DNA of 64,000 nucleotides, taken from NCBI GenBank assembly GCA_014529385.2, contig CM043944.1, positions 57,731,268 through 57,795,267 on the forward strand. The letters run 5' to 3'. A program made the position numbers and the translations under genes. The notes beneath the pieces were generated by a model, which was not told where the DNA came from, searched no databases, and saw only the letters and a list, made by a program, of their open reading frames with translations. Positions 33,951 through 45,919 of this stretch are shown in pieces. The DNA is from Adiantum capillus-veneris. Its lineage: Eukaryota > Streptophyta > Polypodiopsida > Polypodiales > Pteridaceae. Numbering within the stretch: position 1 is the first letter of the stretch; every line of letters starts with the position of its first letter.

Positions 33951-34409
33951 ATGGAGGCAAAGAAGAAAAATAATAAGAAGAAGTTCTCTCTTTGTCAAAA
34001 ACATGGGCACTGTGCAAAGAAATGTCCTTACATGTGTATGCCTTGTCAAAAAGAGGAGCTTTGTGTCAAGTATTGCATGGCAAAGTTGTGCAGGGAGTTG
34101 TATCAGATTATGCAAAGTTTTCACGATGCATCATGTCATCAGGACATGTGTAATGCTCAAGATGATCTAGATTGGTTTTCTAATATTCTTGATGATGCAC
34201 ACGAGTGGCATAATAGTCGTGCTAATAAGAAGAGAAAGTCATGCTCAACTGTTCAACAAATATCAAGGTTGCAAGAAGCGTGTGAATGTATTTTAGAGCA
34301 GTTCGAAGATGAGTTTGATGATTATCTCAATGATAATGATTCTCAATGGTGTTTTCAACAACCTGTTATTCTTTCCAACATAAAACATCCTCAAGTTGTC
34401 AGTTTTTAG
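33951..34409 (+). CDS. Cys/His-rich small protein of the pol-less element
   Basis: A 152-codon frame starting MEAKKKNNKKKF. After the basic start comes a dense Cys/His cluster, CQKHGHCAKKCPYMCMPC, which resembles a zinc knuckle but is not a canonical CX2CX4HX4C, then further Cys (ELCVKYCMAKLC) and an acidic C-terminus (EQFEDEFDDYLNDND). It is the first and longest intact frame inside the element, so it may replace Gag. Alternatively it is a captured host zinc-binding fragment. Confidence 0.45.
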   Translation: MEAKKKNNKKKFSLCQKHGHCAKKCPYMCMPCQKEELCVKYCMAKLCRELYQIMQSFHDASCHQDMCNAQDDLDWFSNILDDAHEWHNSRANKKRKSCSTVQQISRLQEACECILEQFEDEFDDYLNDNDSQWCFQQPVILSNIKHPQVVSF

Positions 34410-35320
34410 TTACCAATAGTTTTTCAGGCACCTCAATTTCAAAATTTGAATCTGATTTTTCAGCATCTAAAGTTTTTCAACTTGATTTTGATGTTCTTGA
34501 TGAATATGGGATCAAAGTTTTTGATATACAGATTACTAAAGAAAAGGAGTTGGTTGAAGAAGGAGATATTGGTCAAAGCAAGGAAAATGAAGTCTAAAAG
34601 ATGACAAAGGAAGAAGGAGGAAGTCAGGAGCTGCTCAGGAGCGAAGAGATCCAAGAAGATTTCCAACTATCCCCAAAACTCACATCAAAGAGACTCACCT
34701 CTTCGTAGGAATAATGAAAGTTACCCAAAAGAAGACTTGGTGATTGAGAAAAAGGGAATGCAAGTGGGGGTGAGCCAGAGAAGCCACCAATATCCCATAC
34801 AAACCCATATACAGACATTGGAAATCAATCTTGAAGAGGTTATTCAGGGAAATATCAGACTACAGTGTAATGAAGAGGAAGATAGATGAAGACATAAGGT
34901 GTGTTGATGATGAGGATAATGTGATGATTTGTTTTTTATGTATCTTGATGAGGAGTATCTTGCAAGTGACACTCAAGAAGGTGTTTGTGTTGATGGAGAA
35001 GTGTTTTTTGGAGTCTTTAAGACTGAAAACCAATTTCCAAGAGTGGATATGAGTTATTCAAATTGGGAAGACAAGGATCTTTAATTTCAAGTCCCTGAAT
35101 TGCAAGTTTTGATATTGAAGGTTCTTGATTTACAAAGTTCCAAAATGCAGGTCCCTAATCCATGGATTATTGATTTTCAAAAAAGTTATGTACCTGAATT
35201 TACTAAATTTCAAAGTCCTGCTATTTCTCAAGAGGAGATGATCAAAAATCTCTCATTAGAGTTGGAGAATGAGAGGTATTCAAATATGGTTACAATAAAT
35301 GAAGAGGGTTTCCAAAATCA
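34410..35320 (+). pseudogene. Decayed acidic frames
   Basis: Short frames such as 34346-34597 (ISKFESDFSASKVFQLDF) and 35100-35420 (LSLELENERYSNMV) look like pieces of one long acidic, coiled-coil-like protein. No family recognised. The last runs into the palindrome. Confidence 0.4.
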
Positions 35321-35328
35321 AGCAACTT

Positions 35329-36258
35329 CCATTAGGAGATTTTGGAGGTCTTTTGGAGGGCCTTTTAGAAGAGAGAGGAAAAAGCGCTCCTCCAATGAAA
35401 GAAGAGCTTACGTTACGTAGAAAAATAGATTGATATTAAGAAAAATATCAAAAAGGTGTCAGCGGTCCTTGAAAATGGATGCCTTTTCATTCAATGCGAA
35501 TTTCTTTTTCATAAGGTAGGCAATGCTCATTTAATATGGCTTTCGTCATCATTAAAATCTAAAAAAATCAAAAAATTGTCAACAAGTGTTGGAATTTGAA
35601 GATTTTGACACGGCCAATGTATCTGGAATGTCCAAAAACCTAAAAAAAGATTGTCTACTTGCCTCAATCTAACACCCGGAGAGGGAGAAATCGCCAAAAA
35701 ACCCTTAAAAAGGGGATTTGGATCATGGCACGCGAGGGACCGTGTGGAGAATTTTAGATGACCCTCTGTGCACCATGATCCAACTTTTTTATTTTCTATC
35801 TCATGACGCGCGGAGGGACATTTGGAATTTTCTAAATGGCCCCCCGCGCATCGTAAGGCAAAATCTCCTTTTTAGGGATATTTTGACAATTATTCTCTCT
35901 CTAGCTATCAAATTGATGCAAGTAGATAGATGGTTTTTAAGTTTTTGGTCATTTTGGACACATTGGCGGTATCAAAAACTTTAAATTCTAACACCAACTG
36001 ATAATTTTGTGATTTTTTAAATTTCATTAATGATGAAAGCTTTATTGAATGAGCGTCATGTACTTCGTGAAAACGACACACGCATTGAATGAAAAAGTGA
36101 CCGTTTTCAAGGATTTTTGAAATTTAGGTTCACTTTTCAGAGTGTTCAGTTGTCCTTTTGGACGTACGCAACAAGCACAAATATATGAAAATTTTCTAGA
36201 GAGAGAAATAGAATTTCTTAGAAGGCCCTCCAAATGACCTCCAAAATCTCCTAATGAA
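35329..36258. repeat. Imperfect palindrome of about 0.93 kb (foldback element?)
   Basis: The left edge CATTAGGAGATTTTGGAGGT returns inverted at the right edge (36239-36258), followed inwards by GGAGGGCCTT. Matching continues almost to the centre: TTTTCATTCAATGCG near 35490 against its complement near 36085, GCTCATT near 35525 against 36050, and TCTACTTGC near 35655 against 35920. The two arms of about 460 bp differ by many substitutions. It interrupts an acidic frame, which suggests insertion of a foldback or MITE-type DNA element. No transposase is inside and the target duplication is unclear. Confidence 0.85.
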
Positions 36259-36299
36259 GAAGAGAAGGCATCATTGATTGTGAAGTTTTCTCAGGTTCA

Positions 36300-38702
36300 A
36301 TCCGAAGTTGATTTGCATATTTCTTATTGATGTGAAGTTAATGATGCTCTTAAGAAAGTTGTTTTTGAGAAAAATAATCAAATTGAGGATTTGAATCTTC
36401 AACTCACTCAAATCGTGAATGTGGAGTCTTCTTCAAACATTGATGCTATGGAAGGTGTTTTGAATGATGATGTTGCCGTGAGTGATCTTAATGATGTTGG
36501 TGCTTTTGAGAATTCAGTCATGGAGATTGGAATTGCATCTTTTTCTAAGAAAGTTCAATTTCTTGATGATATTATTGATGATGTATACCAAGTTCTTGAT
36601 GTCAATGGTATTGTTGATGCCGAGGAGATGGTTTTGACTAATGATTATGCATGCATTTTGCAAGTTCATGATGGTGAAGTGCGTTTTCTTGAAGATGGTT
36701 CTACATTTCTATGTGATATTGTTGATATAGGAGATGATGCTAATATTCTTATATCTCATTGGTTTTATGTCTTCGTGCTTGATGACATAAAGGAAGAAAT
36801 TCAGGGAACACAAGTCAAAAGTTTTCAGGTTTAGTCACTTGAAGTCTATTAAGTTCAGTTTTTTCATATTGGTTGAGTGCAGTTATCTAATCTCTATGAG
36901 AAGCAGTTCTCTAGAGGTTTTCAAATGGAAGTAGAAAGTGAAGCAATTCTTATTGAAGTTCATGATGGTTTTCTTGAGTGTTCATACATCCACAATGGCG
37001 GTTTTTTTGAAAGTTTCTTGCATGTTGTGATGAAAAATGACTTTGCTAACCAAAGTGAAGTCAATTTTGGTAGATTGGAGGCAAAGATCTTTCAAATCAG
37101 GGATTCGGTGGTTTTGCCTGAATGCTAATTTGTGCAACTTGAAGTAGAAAAGGCTGATGAGAAGTCCTTCAAAGTGTTAATGGAGTGCAAGAAGTTTGAA
37201 AAGGAAACTGAAAGTTTTCAGTTTCAGGGAGATATCAATGATTGGAGTGTTTTGCAGCCAAGAAGGGGATTTCTTTATTGTGAGCAAGCCATCTTGGTGG
37301 TGTTTTTTATGTGTGAATAAGATTTCAACCTTTTATTTTCAAACCTTGAATCAGATCAATTTGATGAAGAAGCATATCAATTTAGGTGTTTCTTAAATCA
37401 AGATTTCTAGGAAAATCAATTATTTTGGCATATGGAGTCTAAATCAGGTTTGCAAGTGTTTCATATACATGCAAAGATGTTGGACATTCTCAAATGGCAG
37501 TGTCTAATGGTTGCAAAATTTGCATCTTACATTGAATCTTTCTTCAAATTATTTGCCAAGAAACTTGAACATGAACCTGAATCTAAACCTTAACCTGAAA
37601 TGGAAGTTGAATTTGTTCTTAAATGTGTACTTGAATTTGAAAATGGACATAAAATTACTTGAAGTAGAGGAGAGTTTATTGCTTTGTAAAAGGTTTGGAA
37701 GGTGTTTTTTCATATCGAATCGTTCATATCGCATTTTGAACTAAAACCTGATTTATCTAAATGACTATTTGCGGAAAATTAGTGGTTAATATTGACTTTG
37801 GAGATGTTTTTGAATTATGCAATGATAGTTATCGAACTCAAAGTTGCAGATGCTCCAAATCGTAAAGTGTCTAAAGTGGATGAAGCTCAACCTTACATGA
37901 ATTTTTCATATTTCTTGAATTTTGAGCTTGAAAAGCAGATTTTGTACATGAGAGGTGTTGATTTTGATGATTCAATTTTGTCAATCTCATTATTGTTTGG
38001 ATCAGATTTTGCAAAACAATGATCAGGAGATGAAGGTTTTGAGCCTGATTTTGCAAAATTCTTGTGGAGTTCAAAGGGATTTGATGTTTTGGATGTTTTT
38101 CTTGCAAAAGTTGCAGATTTTGATGAATGGAATGGTTGAGTTGCAAAGAGATTTGCCGAGAATGATGGATATTGAAGAGGAGATGTTCATGGAGCATCTG
38201 GATCAGTTTTTCTATGGTTCTTGGAATCAAGTTGTTTTCTTGAGAAGATGTTTTGGAGATATGTTTGATGAATTTTAGATTTGCAAAGAGATACAGTTTG
38301 CAAGAATGCAGTTTTTAGTCATGCATATTTTAGGAGCACAGATTTCAGGGATGCAAAGGATCCTAGACCTGAATTTGTCTATTTTTACTAATTCTTGGTG
38401 GAGTAAAATCTTGGTCATAGAACATTGGTTCTACAAGTTTTTTTTGTATAAGCTCTTATGGATGATGATTTACTTGATGGATTCCCAGCCTTGGCATGTT
38501 GCCAATAAATGGTGCATTTGTGAATCACTCTTGATGGTGAGGTGGTGCACAAATTGGGATATCAATGTAATCCTTTGCGGGGACAATGGGCGGTGTTTAG
38601 TGATTATGTACTGTGTAGTTTGTGAATCTTGGATTAAGTTCCAGGCACTTCACTTTGCACTCTATATAGTTATTAGCATAGGGTTTTTTTGAACAAGGGA
38701 TT
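36300..38702 (+). pseudogene. Decayed acidic and aromatic-rich frames
   Basis: Frames at 36391-36834 (LTQIVNVESSSNIDAMEG, CDIVDIGDDANIL), 36877-37128 and a stop-ridden frame from about 37500 to 38200 (FAKKLEHEPESKP, FVLKCVLEFENGHKI) share a composition rich in Asp, Glu, Phe and Leu and probably derive from one large ORF. No domain recognised. Confidence 0.4.
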
Positions 38703-39119
38703 TGTGGGAATCGAGTCAAAAGTTTTTTATGGGAAAAAATTTCTACCACTAGGTTGTGCCAGTTGTTTAACCCAAAAGAGTATAGTTTTATAATTTCAGT
38801 TTAGTGTTTTTAGTTTTTCAGGAAATAGTTAGGATATATAGTGTGAAAGGGACAAAACCTCTTCATATCAAAAAACGGGTTATTCCCTAGTAGTTGTAAC
38901 GTTTTGAACGTGTGGAATGAAGAAGAAGGAGAGGATTGACGCCTTGTGCAATGTCGAATTCTTGTTTGTTTTCGTATTCAGTTTTCAGTTCGGGTTTAGA
39001 TGCCTGACAGATTCCTAATTCCTTATATGTATTGAACGTTGTTTATTCAGGGATTTTGTGAATGAGTCTTGTGTAAGAAGTTTTGTCTCTCTCCGGCGTT
39101 GGGATGAGAGGCAATAACA
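38703..39119 (+). repeat. Right LTR-like repeat
   Basis: Partner of 33145-33563, roughly 85-90% identical by eye over its last 360 bp. Confidence 0.7.
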
Positions 39120-39647
39120 TCTCCAACGTGTACACCACCTGTAATGTCTATGTTGACAACTCCACCTCCAAGCAGTGTGGTCAGGAAAAGAGTCCCTCAA
39201 GAGACCCCAAAAAAAGAGGTTGTGAGTGCTCTCTCTATGTCATCGTAGTCGGAAAAAAAATGGTTGATGTTGCCTTCCACCGCCGAACGGAAGTACGCTA
39301 GTCTAATAGCCACCAAAATGCTTGAATCTGATGATGACGAGTGTCACTCCTCTATGGTAGAGGCACTTCACCCGTGCACATCACAAGCACAACCATCTGT
39401 GGGAAAACGCTCGTCCACGGGAACGCTCATGTCGGGATCGGATGTTGGAAATATGTCGTGTAATGAGAGGTGTTTTCGATGCCGAGTCGCAAGATCACCG
39501 ATGTGTCATTCCGTCAAAGAATGTTGGAAACCGATTCGATGCCGAAGCCACCTCCCACCGTCAGACAAGAGTCACCGATGTCCGGTGTTGAGCGGCGAGT
39601 TGTTGATGTCAAGGCCGCCGATGTGGAGGTGTTGGCGTTGAAACCGT

Positions 39648-39722
<75 letters not shown>

Positions 39723-40058
39723 ATTTCAAGCTGTTTGGTGGTGAGAGAATCTCTTTCTTCTCGATCTTTGTTGCTCTCTCTCTTTCTCTCAAGCTCTTTC
39801 TCACTCGCTTTCTTTCTCCACAGCTCTGGACTCTCTCAGCACTGGTGTGTGTGTTTTCTCGCTAGCACTGCTCATGAGCCTTCTGAATCTTCAATTGCCT
39901 AATTTGCCCCTTTTGAAGGAGCAAGGGGCCATGAGAAGGAGCAGAAACAAAGTCGATTCAAAGCCTTCAATTTCCTATGTGGAGCATCCCAATCTCTAAA
40001 GATTCCAAAAAACTCAATAGGGAGAGTTGCATGCATGGGGTAGCCGTGATCCGCTCGA
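39120..40058. other. Anonymous DNA, possibly a retroelement leader
   Basis: No gene. It contains a long (CT)n tract and ends at a PBS-like site (40059-40070), so it may be the leader of a minus-strand element whose body has been replaced. Confidence 0.35.
39648..39718. repeat. (CT)n microsatellite
   Basis: About 35 CT units, followed by CT-rich sequence to 39840. Confidence 0.97.
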
Positions 40059-40072
40059 GCTTTGATACCAAT
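40059..40072 (-). other. Orphan primer-binding site and LTR end
   Basis: The minus strand reads CCACA|AT|TGGTATCAAAGC, the same arrangement as at 6097, 46458 and 53174. An LTR should begin at 40073 and extend upward, but no partner is seen in the window. Confidence 0.6.
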
Positions 40073-40700
40073 TGTGGGGATGGAGGATCCGTTGTCAGAA
40101 AGTGTGCGGTCTAGTTCGGAAGGTGCAGAACCTCTAGCTATGAGAGTTCGTGATGAGAGTCACAAACCCTTTGCGAGAAAGCATTTGTGGAGAATCACCA
40201 ACCCTCTTTCTAAGGGTGACAGAGAATCTAAGAGCGTTCGTGACAGCAAAGTCACAAACCCTCTTTCCTATCATGCTTGGAAATTGCTTGTTTTCATAGT
40301 TGAGAGTATGATGAAAGGATCATCAAATCACATTCAATTTCACTTAAAAAGACCATTGAAACACACTAATGTTTCAGCCATGAAACCTCGATGCTCATAC
40401 AAGCACAATTCTCAATCAAAACCCAAACCTCTTTCATGGTATAATGTAGCCTCGCTCCCAATTACGTGGTCATAGCATCAAACAACTGAAAGGAATACAC
40501 AAGCTTCCACCTTCTTGACGATCATTTTATGATTTTGTAGAGATTTAAGAGCTTCTATAATGAAGCTCAAACACCATTTTGATAAGGGGAAACCCTAATT
40601 CACTCCCTGACAAGCTCAGATACAAGATTGCGAAGAGGCAGGACTGCAGCACACATAGATTGGGCAACCATGGAAGCTATTACACAGTAGAGAAAAATTG
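40073..40700. other. Presumed LTR remnant, no gene
   Basis: Begins TGTGGGGATGG next to the orphan PBS. It contains a repeated segment (GTTCGTGA and CACAAACCCT near 40147-40172, again near 40230-40265). Its upper end is undefined. Confidence 0.35.
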
Positions 40701-40708
40701 CTAGTTTT

Positions 40709-41020
40709 TCATGTAACAATCTCCCTTCTCTCTCTTCCCCATGGCATTTCAGCTGATGTGTCAATTTTTGGGCCATTTTGCCACTTTGGACCAAAACTAG
40801 GTACACGGCCAAAACCCCTTGACTCGATCACATCATACATTTCCATAGAGCATACTTCCACAATGTGGGTTCCATATTGCATGCTAGAGTCCATTATAGC
40901 CTCGAGCTCTAGCATAGTATCTACATGAGAAACTTGTTCAAAGAAACCTGAAATGCATTCACTATCCTCTATGAAACCATTTTCTTTCATGTATTTTTGT
41001 ACACTATTTACATATTGCAC
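40709..41020 (-). pseudogene. Protease-RT linker fragment
   Basis: Frame with ENGFIEDSECISGFFEQV and SRGFGRVPSFGPKWQNG. The RGFGRVP string also occurs in the protease frame (TRGFGRVPLRSG), suggesting an internal duplication. It ends near 40700, before any RT. Confidence 0.5.
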
Positions 41021-41068
41021 TTATTTTTATATCCTCAAGCTTCATAAAACATACTGATCCATGCTTTG

Positions 41069-41980
41069 TTAATCCCTGGAAACCTGTAGAAAAACCTTCT
41101 TCTCGCTTTGGGTAGGGCGAGAATCTTTTTCTTCTTGTACCATTGCAATCCCGCTTCTCAATGGTACACGGCCAAAACCCCTTGTCTCCCTGTAGTCTTT
41201 GAACTCTTTGTTCGCTTCTGGTAAAGAATACTCACGAAGACTATTGCGGTTCCTCTCGTGATTCATACATACAGTCAAAAATTTCACAACTCGCTTTCCA
41301 TCTCTGCTCTTTACCCTAGCATAAGCGGAACCATCATCCAAGACCTTTGTTTCCATGCAAACGGCTATGATGTATGGCTGCCCAAGGATAAGAGGATAGG
41401 TAGACGTCTCCTGCACAAAGAAGTTTTGCTCATCCTTCACATTACCAATTGTCACTTTCACATTTGGACAAGGCCCATACAGCTCCCCTGATGAGTTATT
41501 TGCAGCTCTAATCATCCACCCATGGTCTGTGTCTATCGGCCACTTACCCTTCGTGTAAAGACTCTTGTACATAAGATTGATCTCAGAGCCATGATCTATC
41601 AATGCAACATATGGCTCCTCAAGATCACCCACCTTGACTAAAGTTTCTGTTGTAGCTCTTGCCCAATGACTTTTGGAGTAGTGTCTTTTATAGGAGGCTT
41701 CATCTTCATCATCATTATCTGCAAATCTAGCATGTGCATCTCTTCGAGAATACTGGTAGCATCCTACCGCACTGTCATCACAATCACTCTCTTGGACATG
41801 TATTCCATGTGCCTTAAGTGACTCCCCTTCACCCTCAGACTGTGGAGGAATAGACTCAATGAGAGTTTGCCTCTTTCTTTTTATGATATCTATAATTTCT
41901 TCATGAAACTCACGTTTAGCAATGCCAAGAACCTCATCCAAGGTAAACTCAACTTTGCTATTCAAAATCCTTTCCTCCAA
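41069..41980 (-). pseudogene. Retropepsin-type protease region
   Basis: A 303-codon frame with VKVGDLEEPYVALIDHGSEI as the active-site region (DHGS instead of DSG/DTG) and TYPLILGQPYIIAVC as the second loop, preceded by an acidic segment. The ALIDHGSEINLM type is found in one Ty3 branch. The protein would process Gag-Pol, but here it lies downstream of integrase. Confidence 0.8.
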
Positions 41981-42025
41981 TACCTGCTTTAAGTTTGTTG
42001 CAGCTTCAATGTCAGATTCTAGTTT

Positions 42026-43484
42026 TTATGCAGGGCCTTTTGCTTTCGCTTTTCCTTGCTCTTTCATCTTCCCTGTAGGTGGCTCCTCCATAGGAATCTT
42101 AGGAGCAAGAGGCACATGTGGTGGAGCCTCATAAGAAGGTCCTGGATCCTTTCTTCCACCAGCTCTTGTAACCCTCTTCGAAGTAGAAGGACCTGCATCT
42201 CCATTCTCACGTTTGCGCTTCTCTTCCACAATTGCTTCATTGTTATAGCATTTTGCAAGATAGACATGCACTGATAAAGAGTCCACATGATCATCCCAAC
42301 CTGTTGTATGGTGTATGCAATCACCGGCTTCATGTAATACCTATTTATCTACCTTCCCTTTTTCGGCTGAGGCTACTGCATATGGCCACAAGCTATCAAC
42401 CTCCTCAAAATCATCCGGAGTATACTTTAACACTTTCTTTGGAATTAGCTCTATCTTTGCCCCATAGGTAGCAGCCTCCACTGCAGAAATAGCATGACTA
42501 GTTGCCATATCCTCCACTTACTTCCGCATACCTCCTTTTCCAAATTTAGTTCCTAATGGCATACCTGTCTCCCATAGATGGATTTTTCCATCCTTAAAAA
42601 ACACAAGATCTCTTTTTAAGGCATCGGGCATCACTAAAGCTATCACAATCCCTTCTGCCATGGTCTGTGCCATCACACCATATGCATCTGTGCACAAATC
42701 CTTCTTTGCTTTGGGATTTTTGTCCTGCAGGTTGTCGTTTCTCTTCAAGCCTTGTTAGCTTTAACTTCATTTCTCACATGCCCTTAACAAGCTCATCAAG
42801 CATTGAATTATCACCTTTTGGACTCACAACAGTAGGCTTTGGTGGAATCTGTGACGTGCTAGGAGGAGAGGTAGTACCATTCACCACCATCTTGTCCCTA
42901 CGACGTTGCCTCTTAGCAAGCAATGAGACTGCGTCTTCAACCTCTTTCCACTCAGCCTTTAGACCCTGTTCTGTATTCTTGTCTTCGAGGAGTAGCTCTA
43001 GCTTTTCTTGGAGCTCATGACCTGCAGCTTGAAGGAACAATTCGATCTTTTCACTATCCAAATTAGCCCGCTCTGTTCCTAAAAGTTGAGCATAACGTCC
43101 CTCAAACTCTCTCAATAGTTTGGTGATGGAAAGTCCTTCTTTTGGCTTTGCAACCCATTCCAAGAAGGTCGTTTTTGTAACCCTTTCAGAGTCCTCCATG
43201 AAGTATTCCTTCTTTAGGGATAATTTGAATTTCTCCCAACCTTCTCCATGCTCCTCCTTGATTCCCCTTACATGGTCTCTAATCTCGGGGACCACAACAA
43301 GCTCAAAACTACGAATCATGTCCACCTCTGGAACCCGTTGTAGCTCCATCTCCTTTACATAACCATGAAGAAACTTTGTGACATCTTTCCCTTCATATTG
43401 GTCCATTTTGTTCACAATAGCTTGAAGGTCTTTGGTTGCTGACACCTCCCTTGACAACATAAGGACCAAACCATCTCTTTGCAA
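42026..43484 (-). pseudogene. Gag-like segment displaced behind integrase
   Basis: Frames 42774-43484 (IVNKMDQYEGKDVTKFLHGY, FELVVVPEIRDHVRGIKE, LEWVAKPKEGLSITKLLREF), 42518-42748 and 42026-42333 continue one another with shifts. The first is typical of the Gag capsid region of this Ty3 branch; no CCHC knuckle is seen. It overlaps the integrase end by about 45 bp in another phase, marking the join. Confidence 0.7.
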
Positions 43485-44451
43485 GCTTCCTTATTGTAGA
43501 GTGTTGGTTTTCAAGGCTACTATCGTGCACCAACACCCAATCACCTTCTTCAATGTCTTTCGGTTTGAGCCTATGCATCTTGTCAAATTTGTCTTTGTTT
43601 TTCAACCTTGCATTCTTTAGTCGAGCTTTTGCAAGCTCAATGTCTTCAAGCCTTCTTTCTAGTTGCCGTATGCGCAATGCAAGAAGGTCTTCTCTACTCA
43701 TTCCATCTTCCCATGGTAATACATTCCATGTAAGAACTACATCTTCAATTGGCATCACAGGTTTTTGACCATACATCAATTCAACAGGCATATAGCCAAC
43801 TGAACTATGTGTTGCACAGTCAGCCCACAATGCAAATGGCAGTAACCTTGGCCACTCTCCAAGCCTACCTTCACAAGCCTTAGCTAAAGCTTTGATTATT
43901 GGAGGATGTCCTCTTTCACTTTTGCCATTTCCCTGTGGGTTATAAGCACAAGTTAAAGCTAGTTTGATGCCCATTCTAGAGAAGAATTCCCTTGCTTCAT
44001 CAACATCCAATTCTCCTCTATCTGCAGCTATCTTTCCCACACACCCATAGCGACAAATCACATCTTCAAGAAGAGATTTACATACAGCTTGTGTACTCTT
44101 TGTCCTCAATGCTCGATCTTCAACTTGATTAGACAAATCTTCTCTTGCAAGCACCAAATACCTCATTTGCCAAAGTCCCAAAGGCATTGTAACCAAATCC
44201 ACAACCCATTTGTAATGGATGGCTAATGGATAAGTAGGATGTAGTCCATCACGATGCCGTACATTTGAATAAATTTGGCATGTCACACAAGATGCCACAA
44301 ACTCAGCCACATCCTTATACATCCCTTTCCACCAATATCTTTCTTTTACCTTGGCAAATGTTGCCCATACACCCCGATGTCCTGCCCATAAACTTTCATG
44401 GAACTCCTTGATGATTTGTTGCTGCGTAACCTTATCGCATACTACGCGCAA
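43440..44451 (-). pseudogene. Ty3 integrase, C-terminus cut
   Basis: HHCC zinc domain (FHESLWAGHRGVWATF, CVTCQIYS), then the core with WVVDLVTMPLG, KIAADRGELDVDEAREFF and AYNPQGNGKSERGHPP, and a C-terminal GDWVLVHDSSLENQHSTI and RWFGPYVVKGG. The frame then joins Gag-like sequence at about 43440, before the PIAGKRVK end kept in the fragment at 3002-3388. Confidence 0.88.
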
Positions 44452-44481
44452 TGGTGTTCCATCTCTTCATTTAGGATGCTT

Positions 44482-45180
44482 TCATAGATAGCCATCCCTC
44501 AAGAAGTATCCATATGTGTTTCTTCTTATCCTCTTAAATTCTTGCTCAATCCAATCATCCTGCTTCTGCAGAGTACTTAGGTAGCGACCTATCAAGAGCC
44601 ATTCATCCTCATATAGTTCCTCTGAAAAGGACTCAAGTGAAGACACAAAACATGCATGACTACTCTTTGCATGATCAATGGTGTAAAACTTTGTGACAAC
44701 ATCATCTCCCTCAATAATCATTTCTTGTTCATCTTCATACCTTGCCCTGGATAGCATATCTGACATTGGATTGTCTTTCCTTGCAATATGCTTGAACTCA
44801 GGATTCAAGGACTTTATGTAGGCTATCCACCATAGCATTGCAATATCAGGAGTCGAACAGTTTGTGATCATTCCAAGAAGAGGCAAACAATCAGTTTCCA
44901 CAACCACTGATGCCCCTATCAAGTACTCCTTGTCACACCTCAATGTTGTAACCACCCCCCATAGTTCCCTTTTTACTTGTGCATAATCGCATTGGCGAGA
45001 ACTCAGAATCTTGGCTCCAAATCTCATCACATACCTTTTTCCTTCATCATCATCTTGCCCTACTGCCCATTCTATCCTTGTAGGACTCGTGTCCACTGTC
45101 ACAATGACAGATCTCTCACATGCATAGTCTACCTTTCTCAAGGTTGGCAATGAAAGAAGTAGCTTCTTTAGCTTTCTCAT
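44482..45180 (-). pseudogene. Ty3 RNase H and linker
   Basis: VIVTVDTSPTRIEWAVGQDD gives the first Asp, CDYAQVKRELWGVVTTLR the Glu and VVVETDCLPLLGMI the next Asp. The frame then passes through HIARKDNPMSDMLSRARY into a linker, and reaches two TGA codons (about 44455-44484) before integrase continues in the same frame. Confidence 0.85.
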
Positions 45181-45919
45181 GGATTTTGTGTGCTCTTCTT
45201 CCCATCGAAACTTTTTGATTCTTTCTCAACAACCTATAAAGGGGATCTTCTACATGTGCATAATGTGGTATCCAAATAAGATAGAAGACGCAAGCACCAA
45301 GAAATCTTCGAACTTCAGTTATAGTTGTACATGTTTCTTTCATGTTTTTGATTGCATCCATCTTTTTTGGACAAGGTCTTCTACCATAAGGACCACACAT
45401 ATGCCCCACAATCAACACTTCATTAACACCAAATACAGATTTTTTCCCTGATAGGGTAAGATTAACTTCTTCAAGCCTTGTCAAAATCTTCTCACAATCT
45501 TCAATATGGTCTGCAACAAACTTACGGCACCCCCTTGAATCCATAGCTTCATCTTTATCTTTGTCTTCCCATCCTTTGATGGGCACATCATCAAGAAATG
45601 GCATTGTGATTTGAGGTATGAAGTCACGTAGAACCTTGTTCATCCCATTCATCATATGTGCAACTGAATTTGTTGCTCCTTGAGGTAAGGTACACATCCT
45701 TACCAGTCCCAAAGGTGTTTTCATACTTGTCAGATCTCTACTCTCAATATCTAGCTGAAATTGATCGTACCCTGAATAGAGATCTCCCATTGAGTAAATT
45801 GGCCTTCCTGCAAACGCCTCTGTAAATTCATCCACTATAGTTCTTGTACCCACATTCCTGATGGTAACCTTATCTATAGGTTGCATATCTTGTATGAACT
45901 GCAACCCCGAAATACTCAA
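45116..45919 (-). pseudogene. Ty3 reverse transcriptase, N-terminally truncated
   Basis: The frame starts in the RT fingers with IQDMQPIDKVTIRNVG, continues MGDLYSGYDQFQLDIESRDL and TPLGLVRMCTLPQGATNS, and carries the catalytic FLDDVPIKG. The upstream part is missing. LDDVPIKG is a variant of the YxDD box found in a distinct Ty3 branch. The frame ends near RRAHKIHEKAKEATSF, where a shift leads to RNase H. Confidence 0.85.

Larger units (their letters stand above)
33145..39119 (+). mobile_element. Old LTR-type element with unknown ORFs and no pol
   Basis: Two direct repeats of nearly equal length (33145-33563, 419 bp, and 38703-39119, 417 bp) share long stretches, for example AACCTCTTCATATCAAAAAA, GGGTTATTCCCT and GTGGAATGAAGAAGAAGGA. 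They begin TG and end AATAACA, and GAACAAGGGATT precedes the second like a polypurine tract. The first 60 bp are strongly diverged. The interior has no gag, RT or integrase I can recognise, only a Cys/His-rich ORF and decayed acidic frames. No target duplication is seen. It looks like an old non-autonomous LTR element. Confidence 0.65.

Noticed and set aside
33140-39124. Target duplication for the old LTR element
   Set aside because: CCACT before and TCTCC after do not match, so none is claimed.
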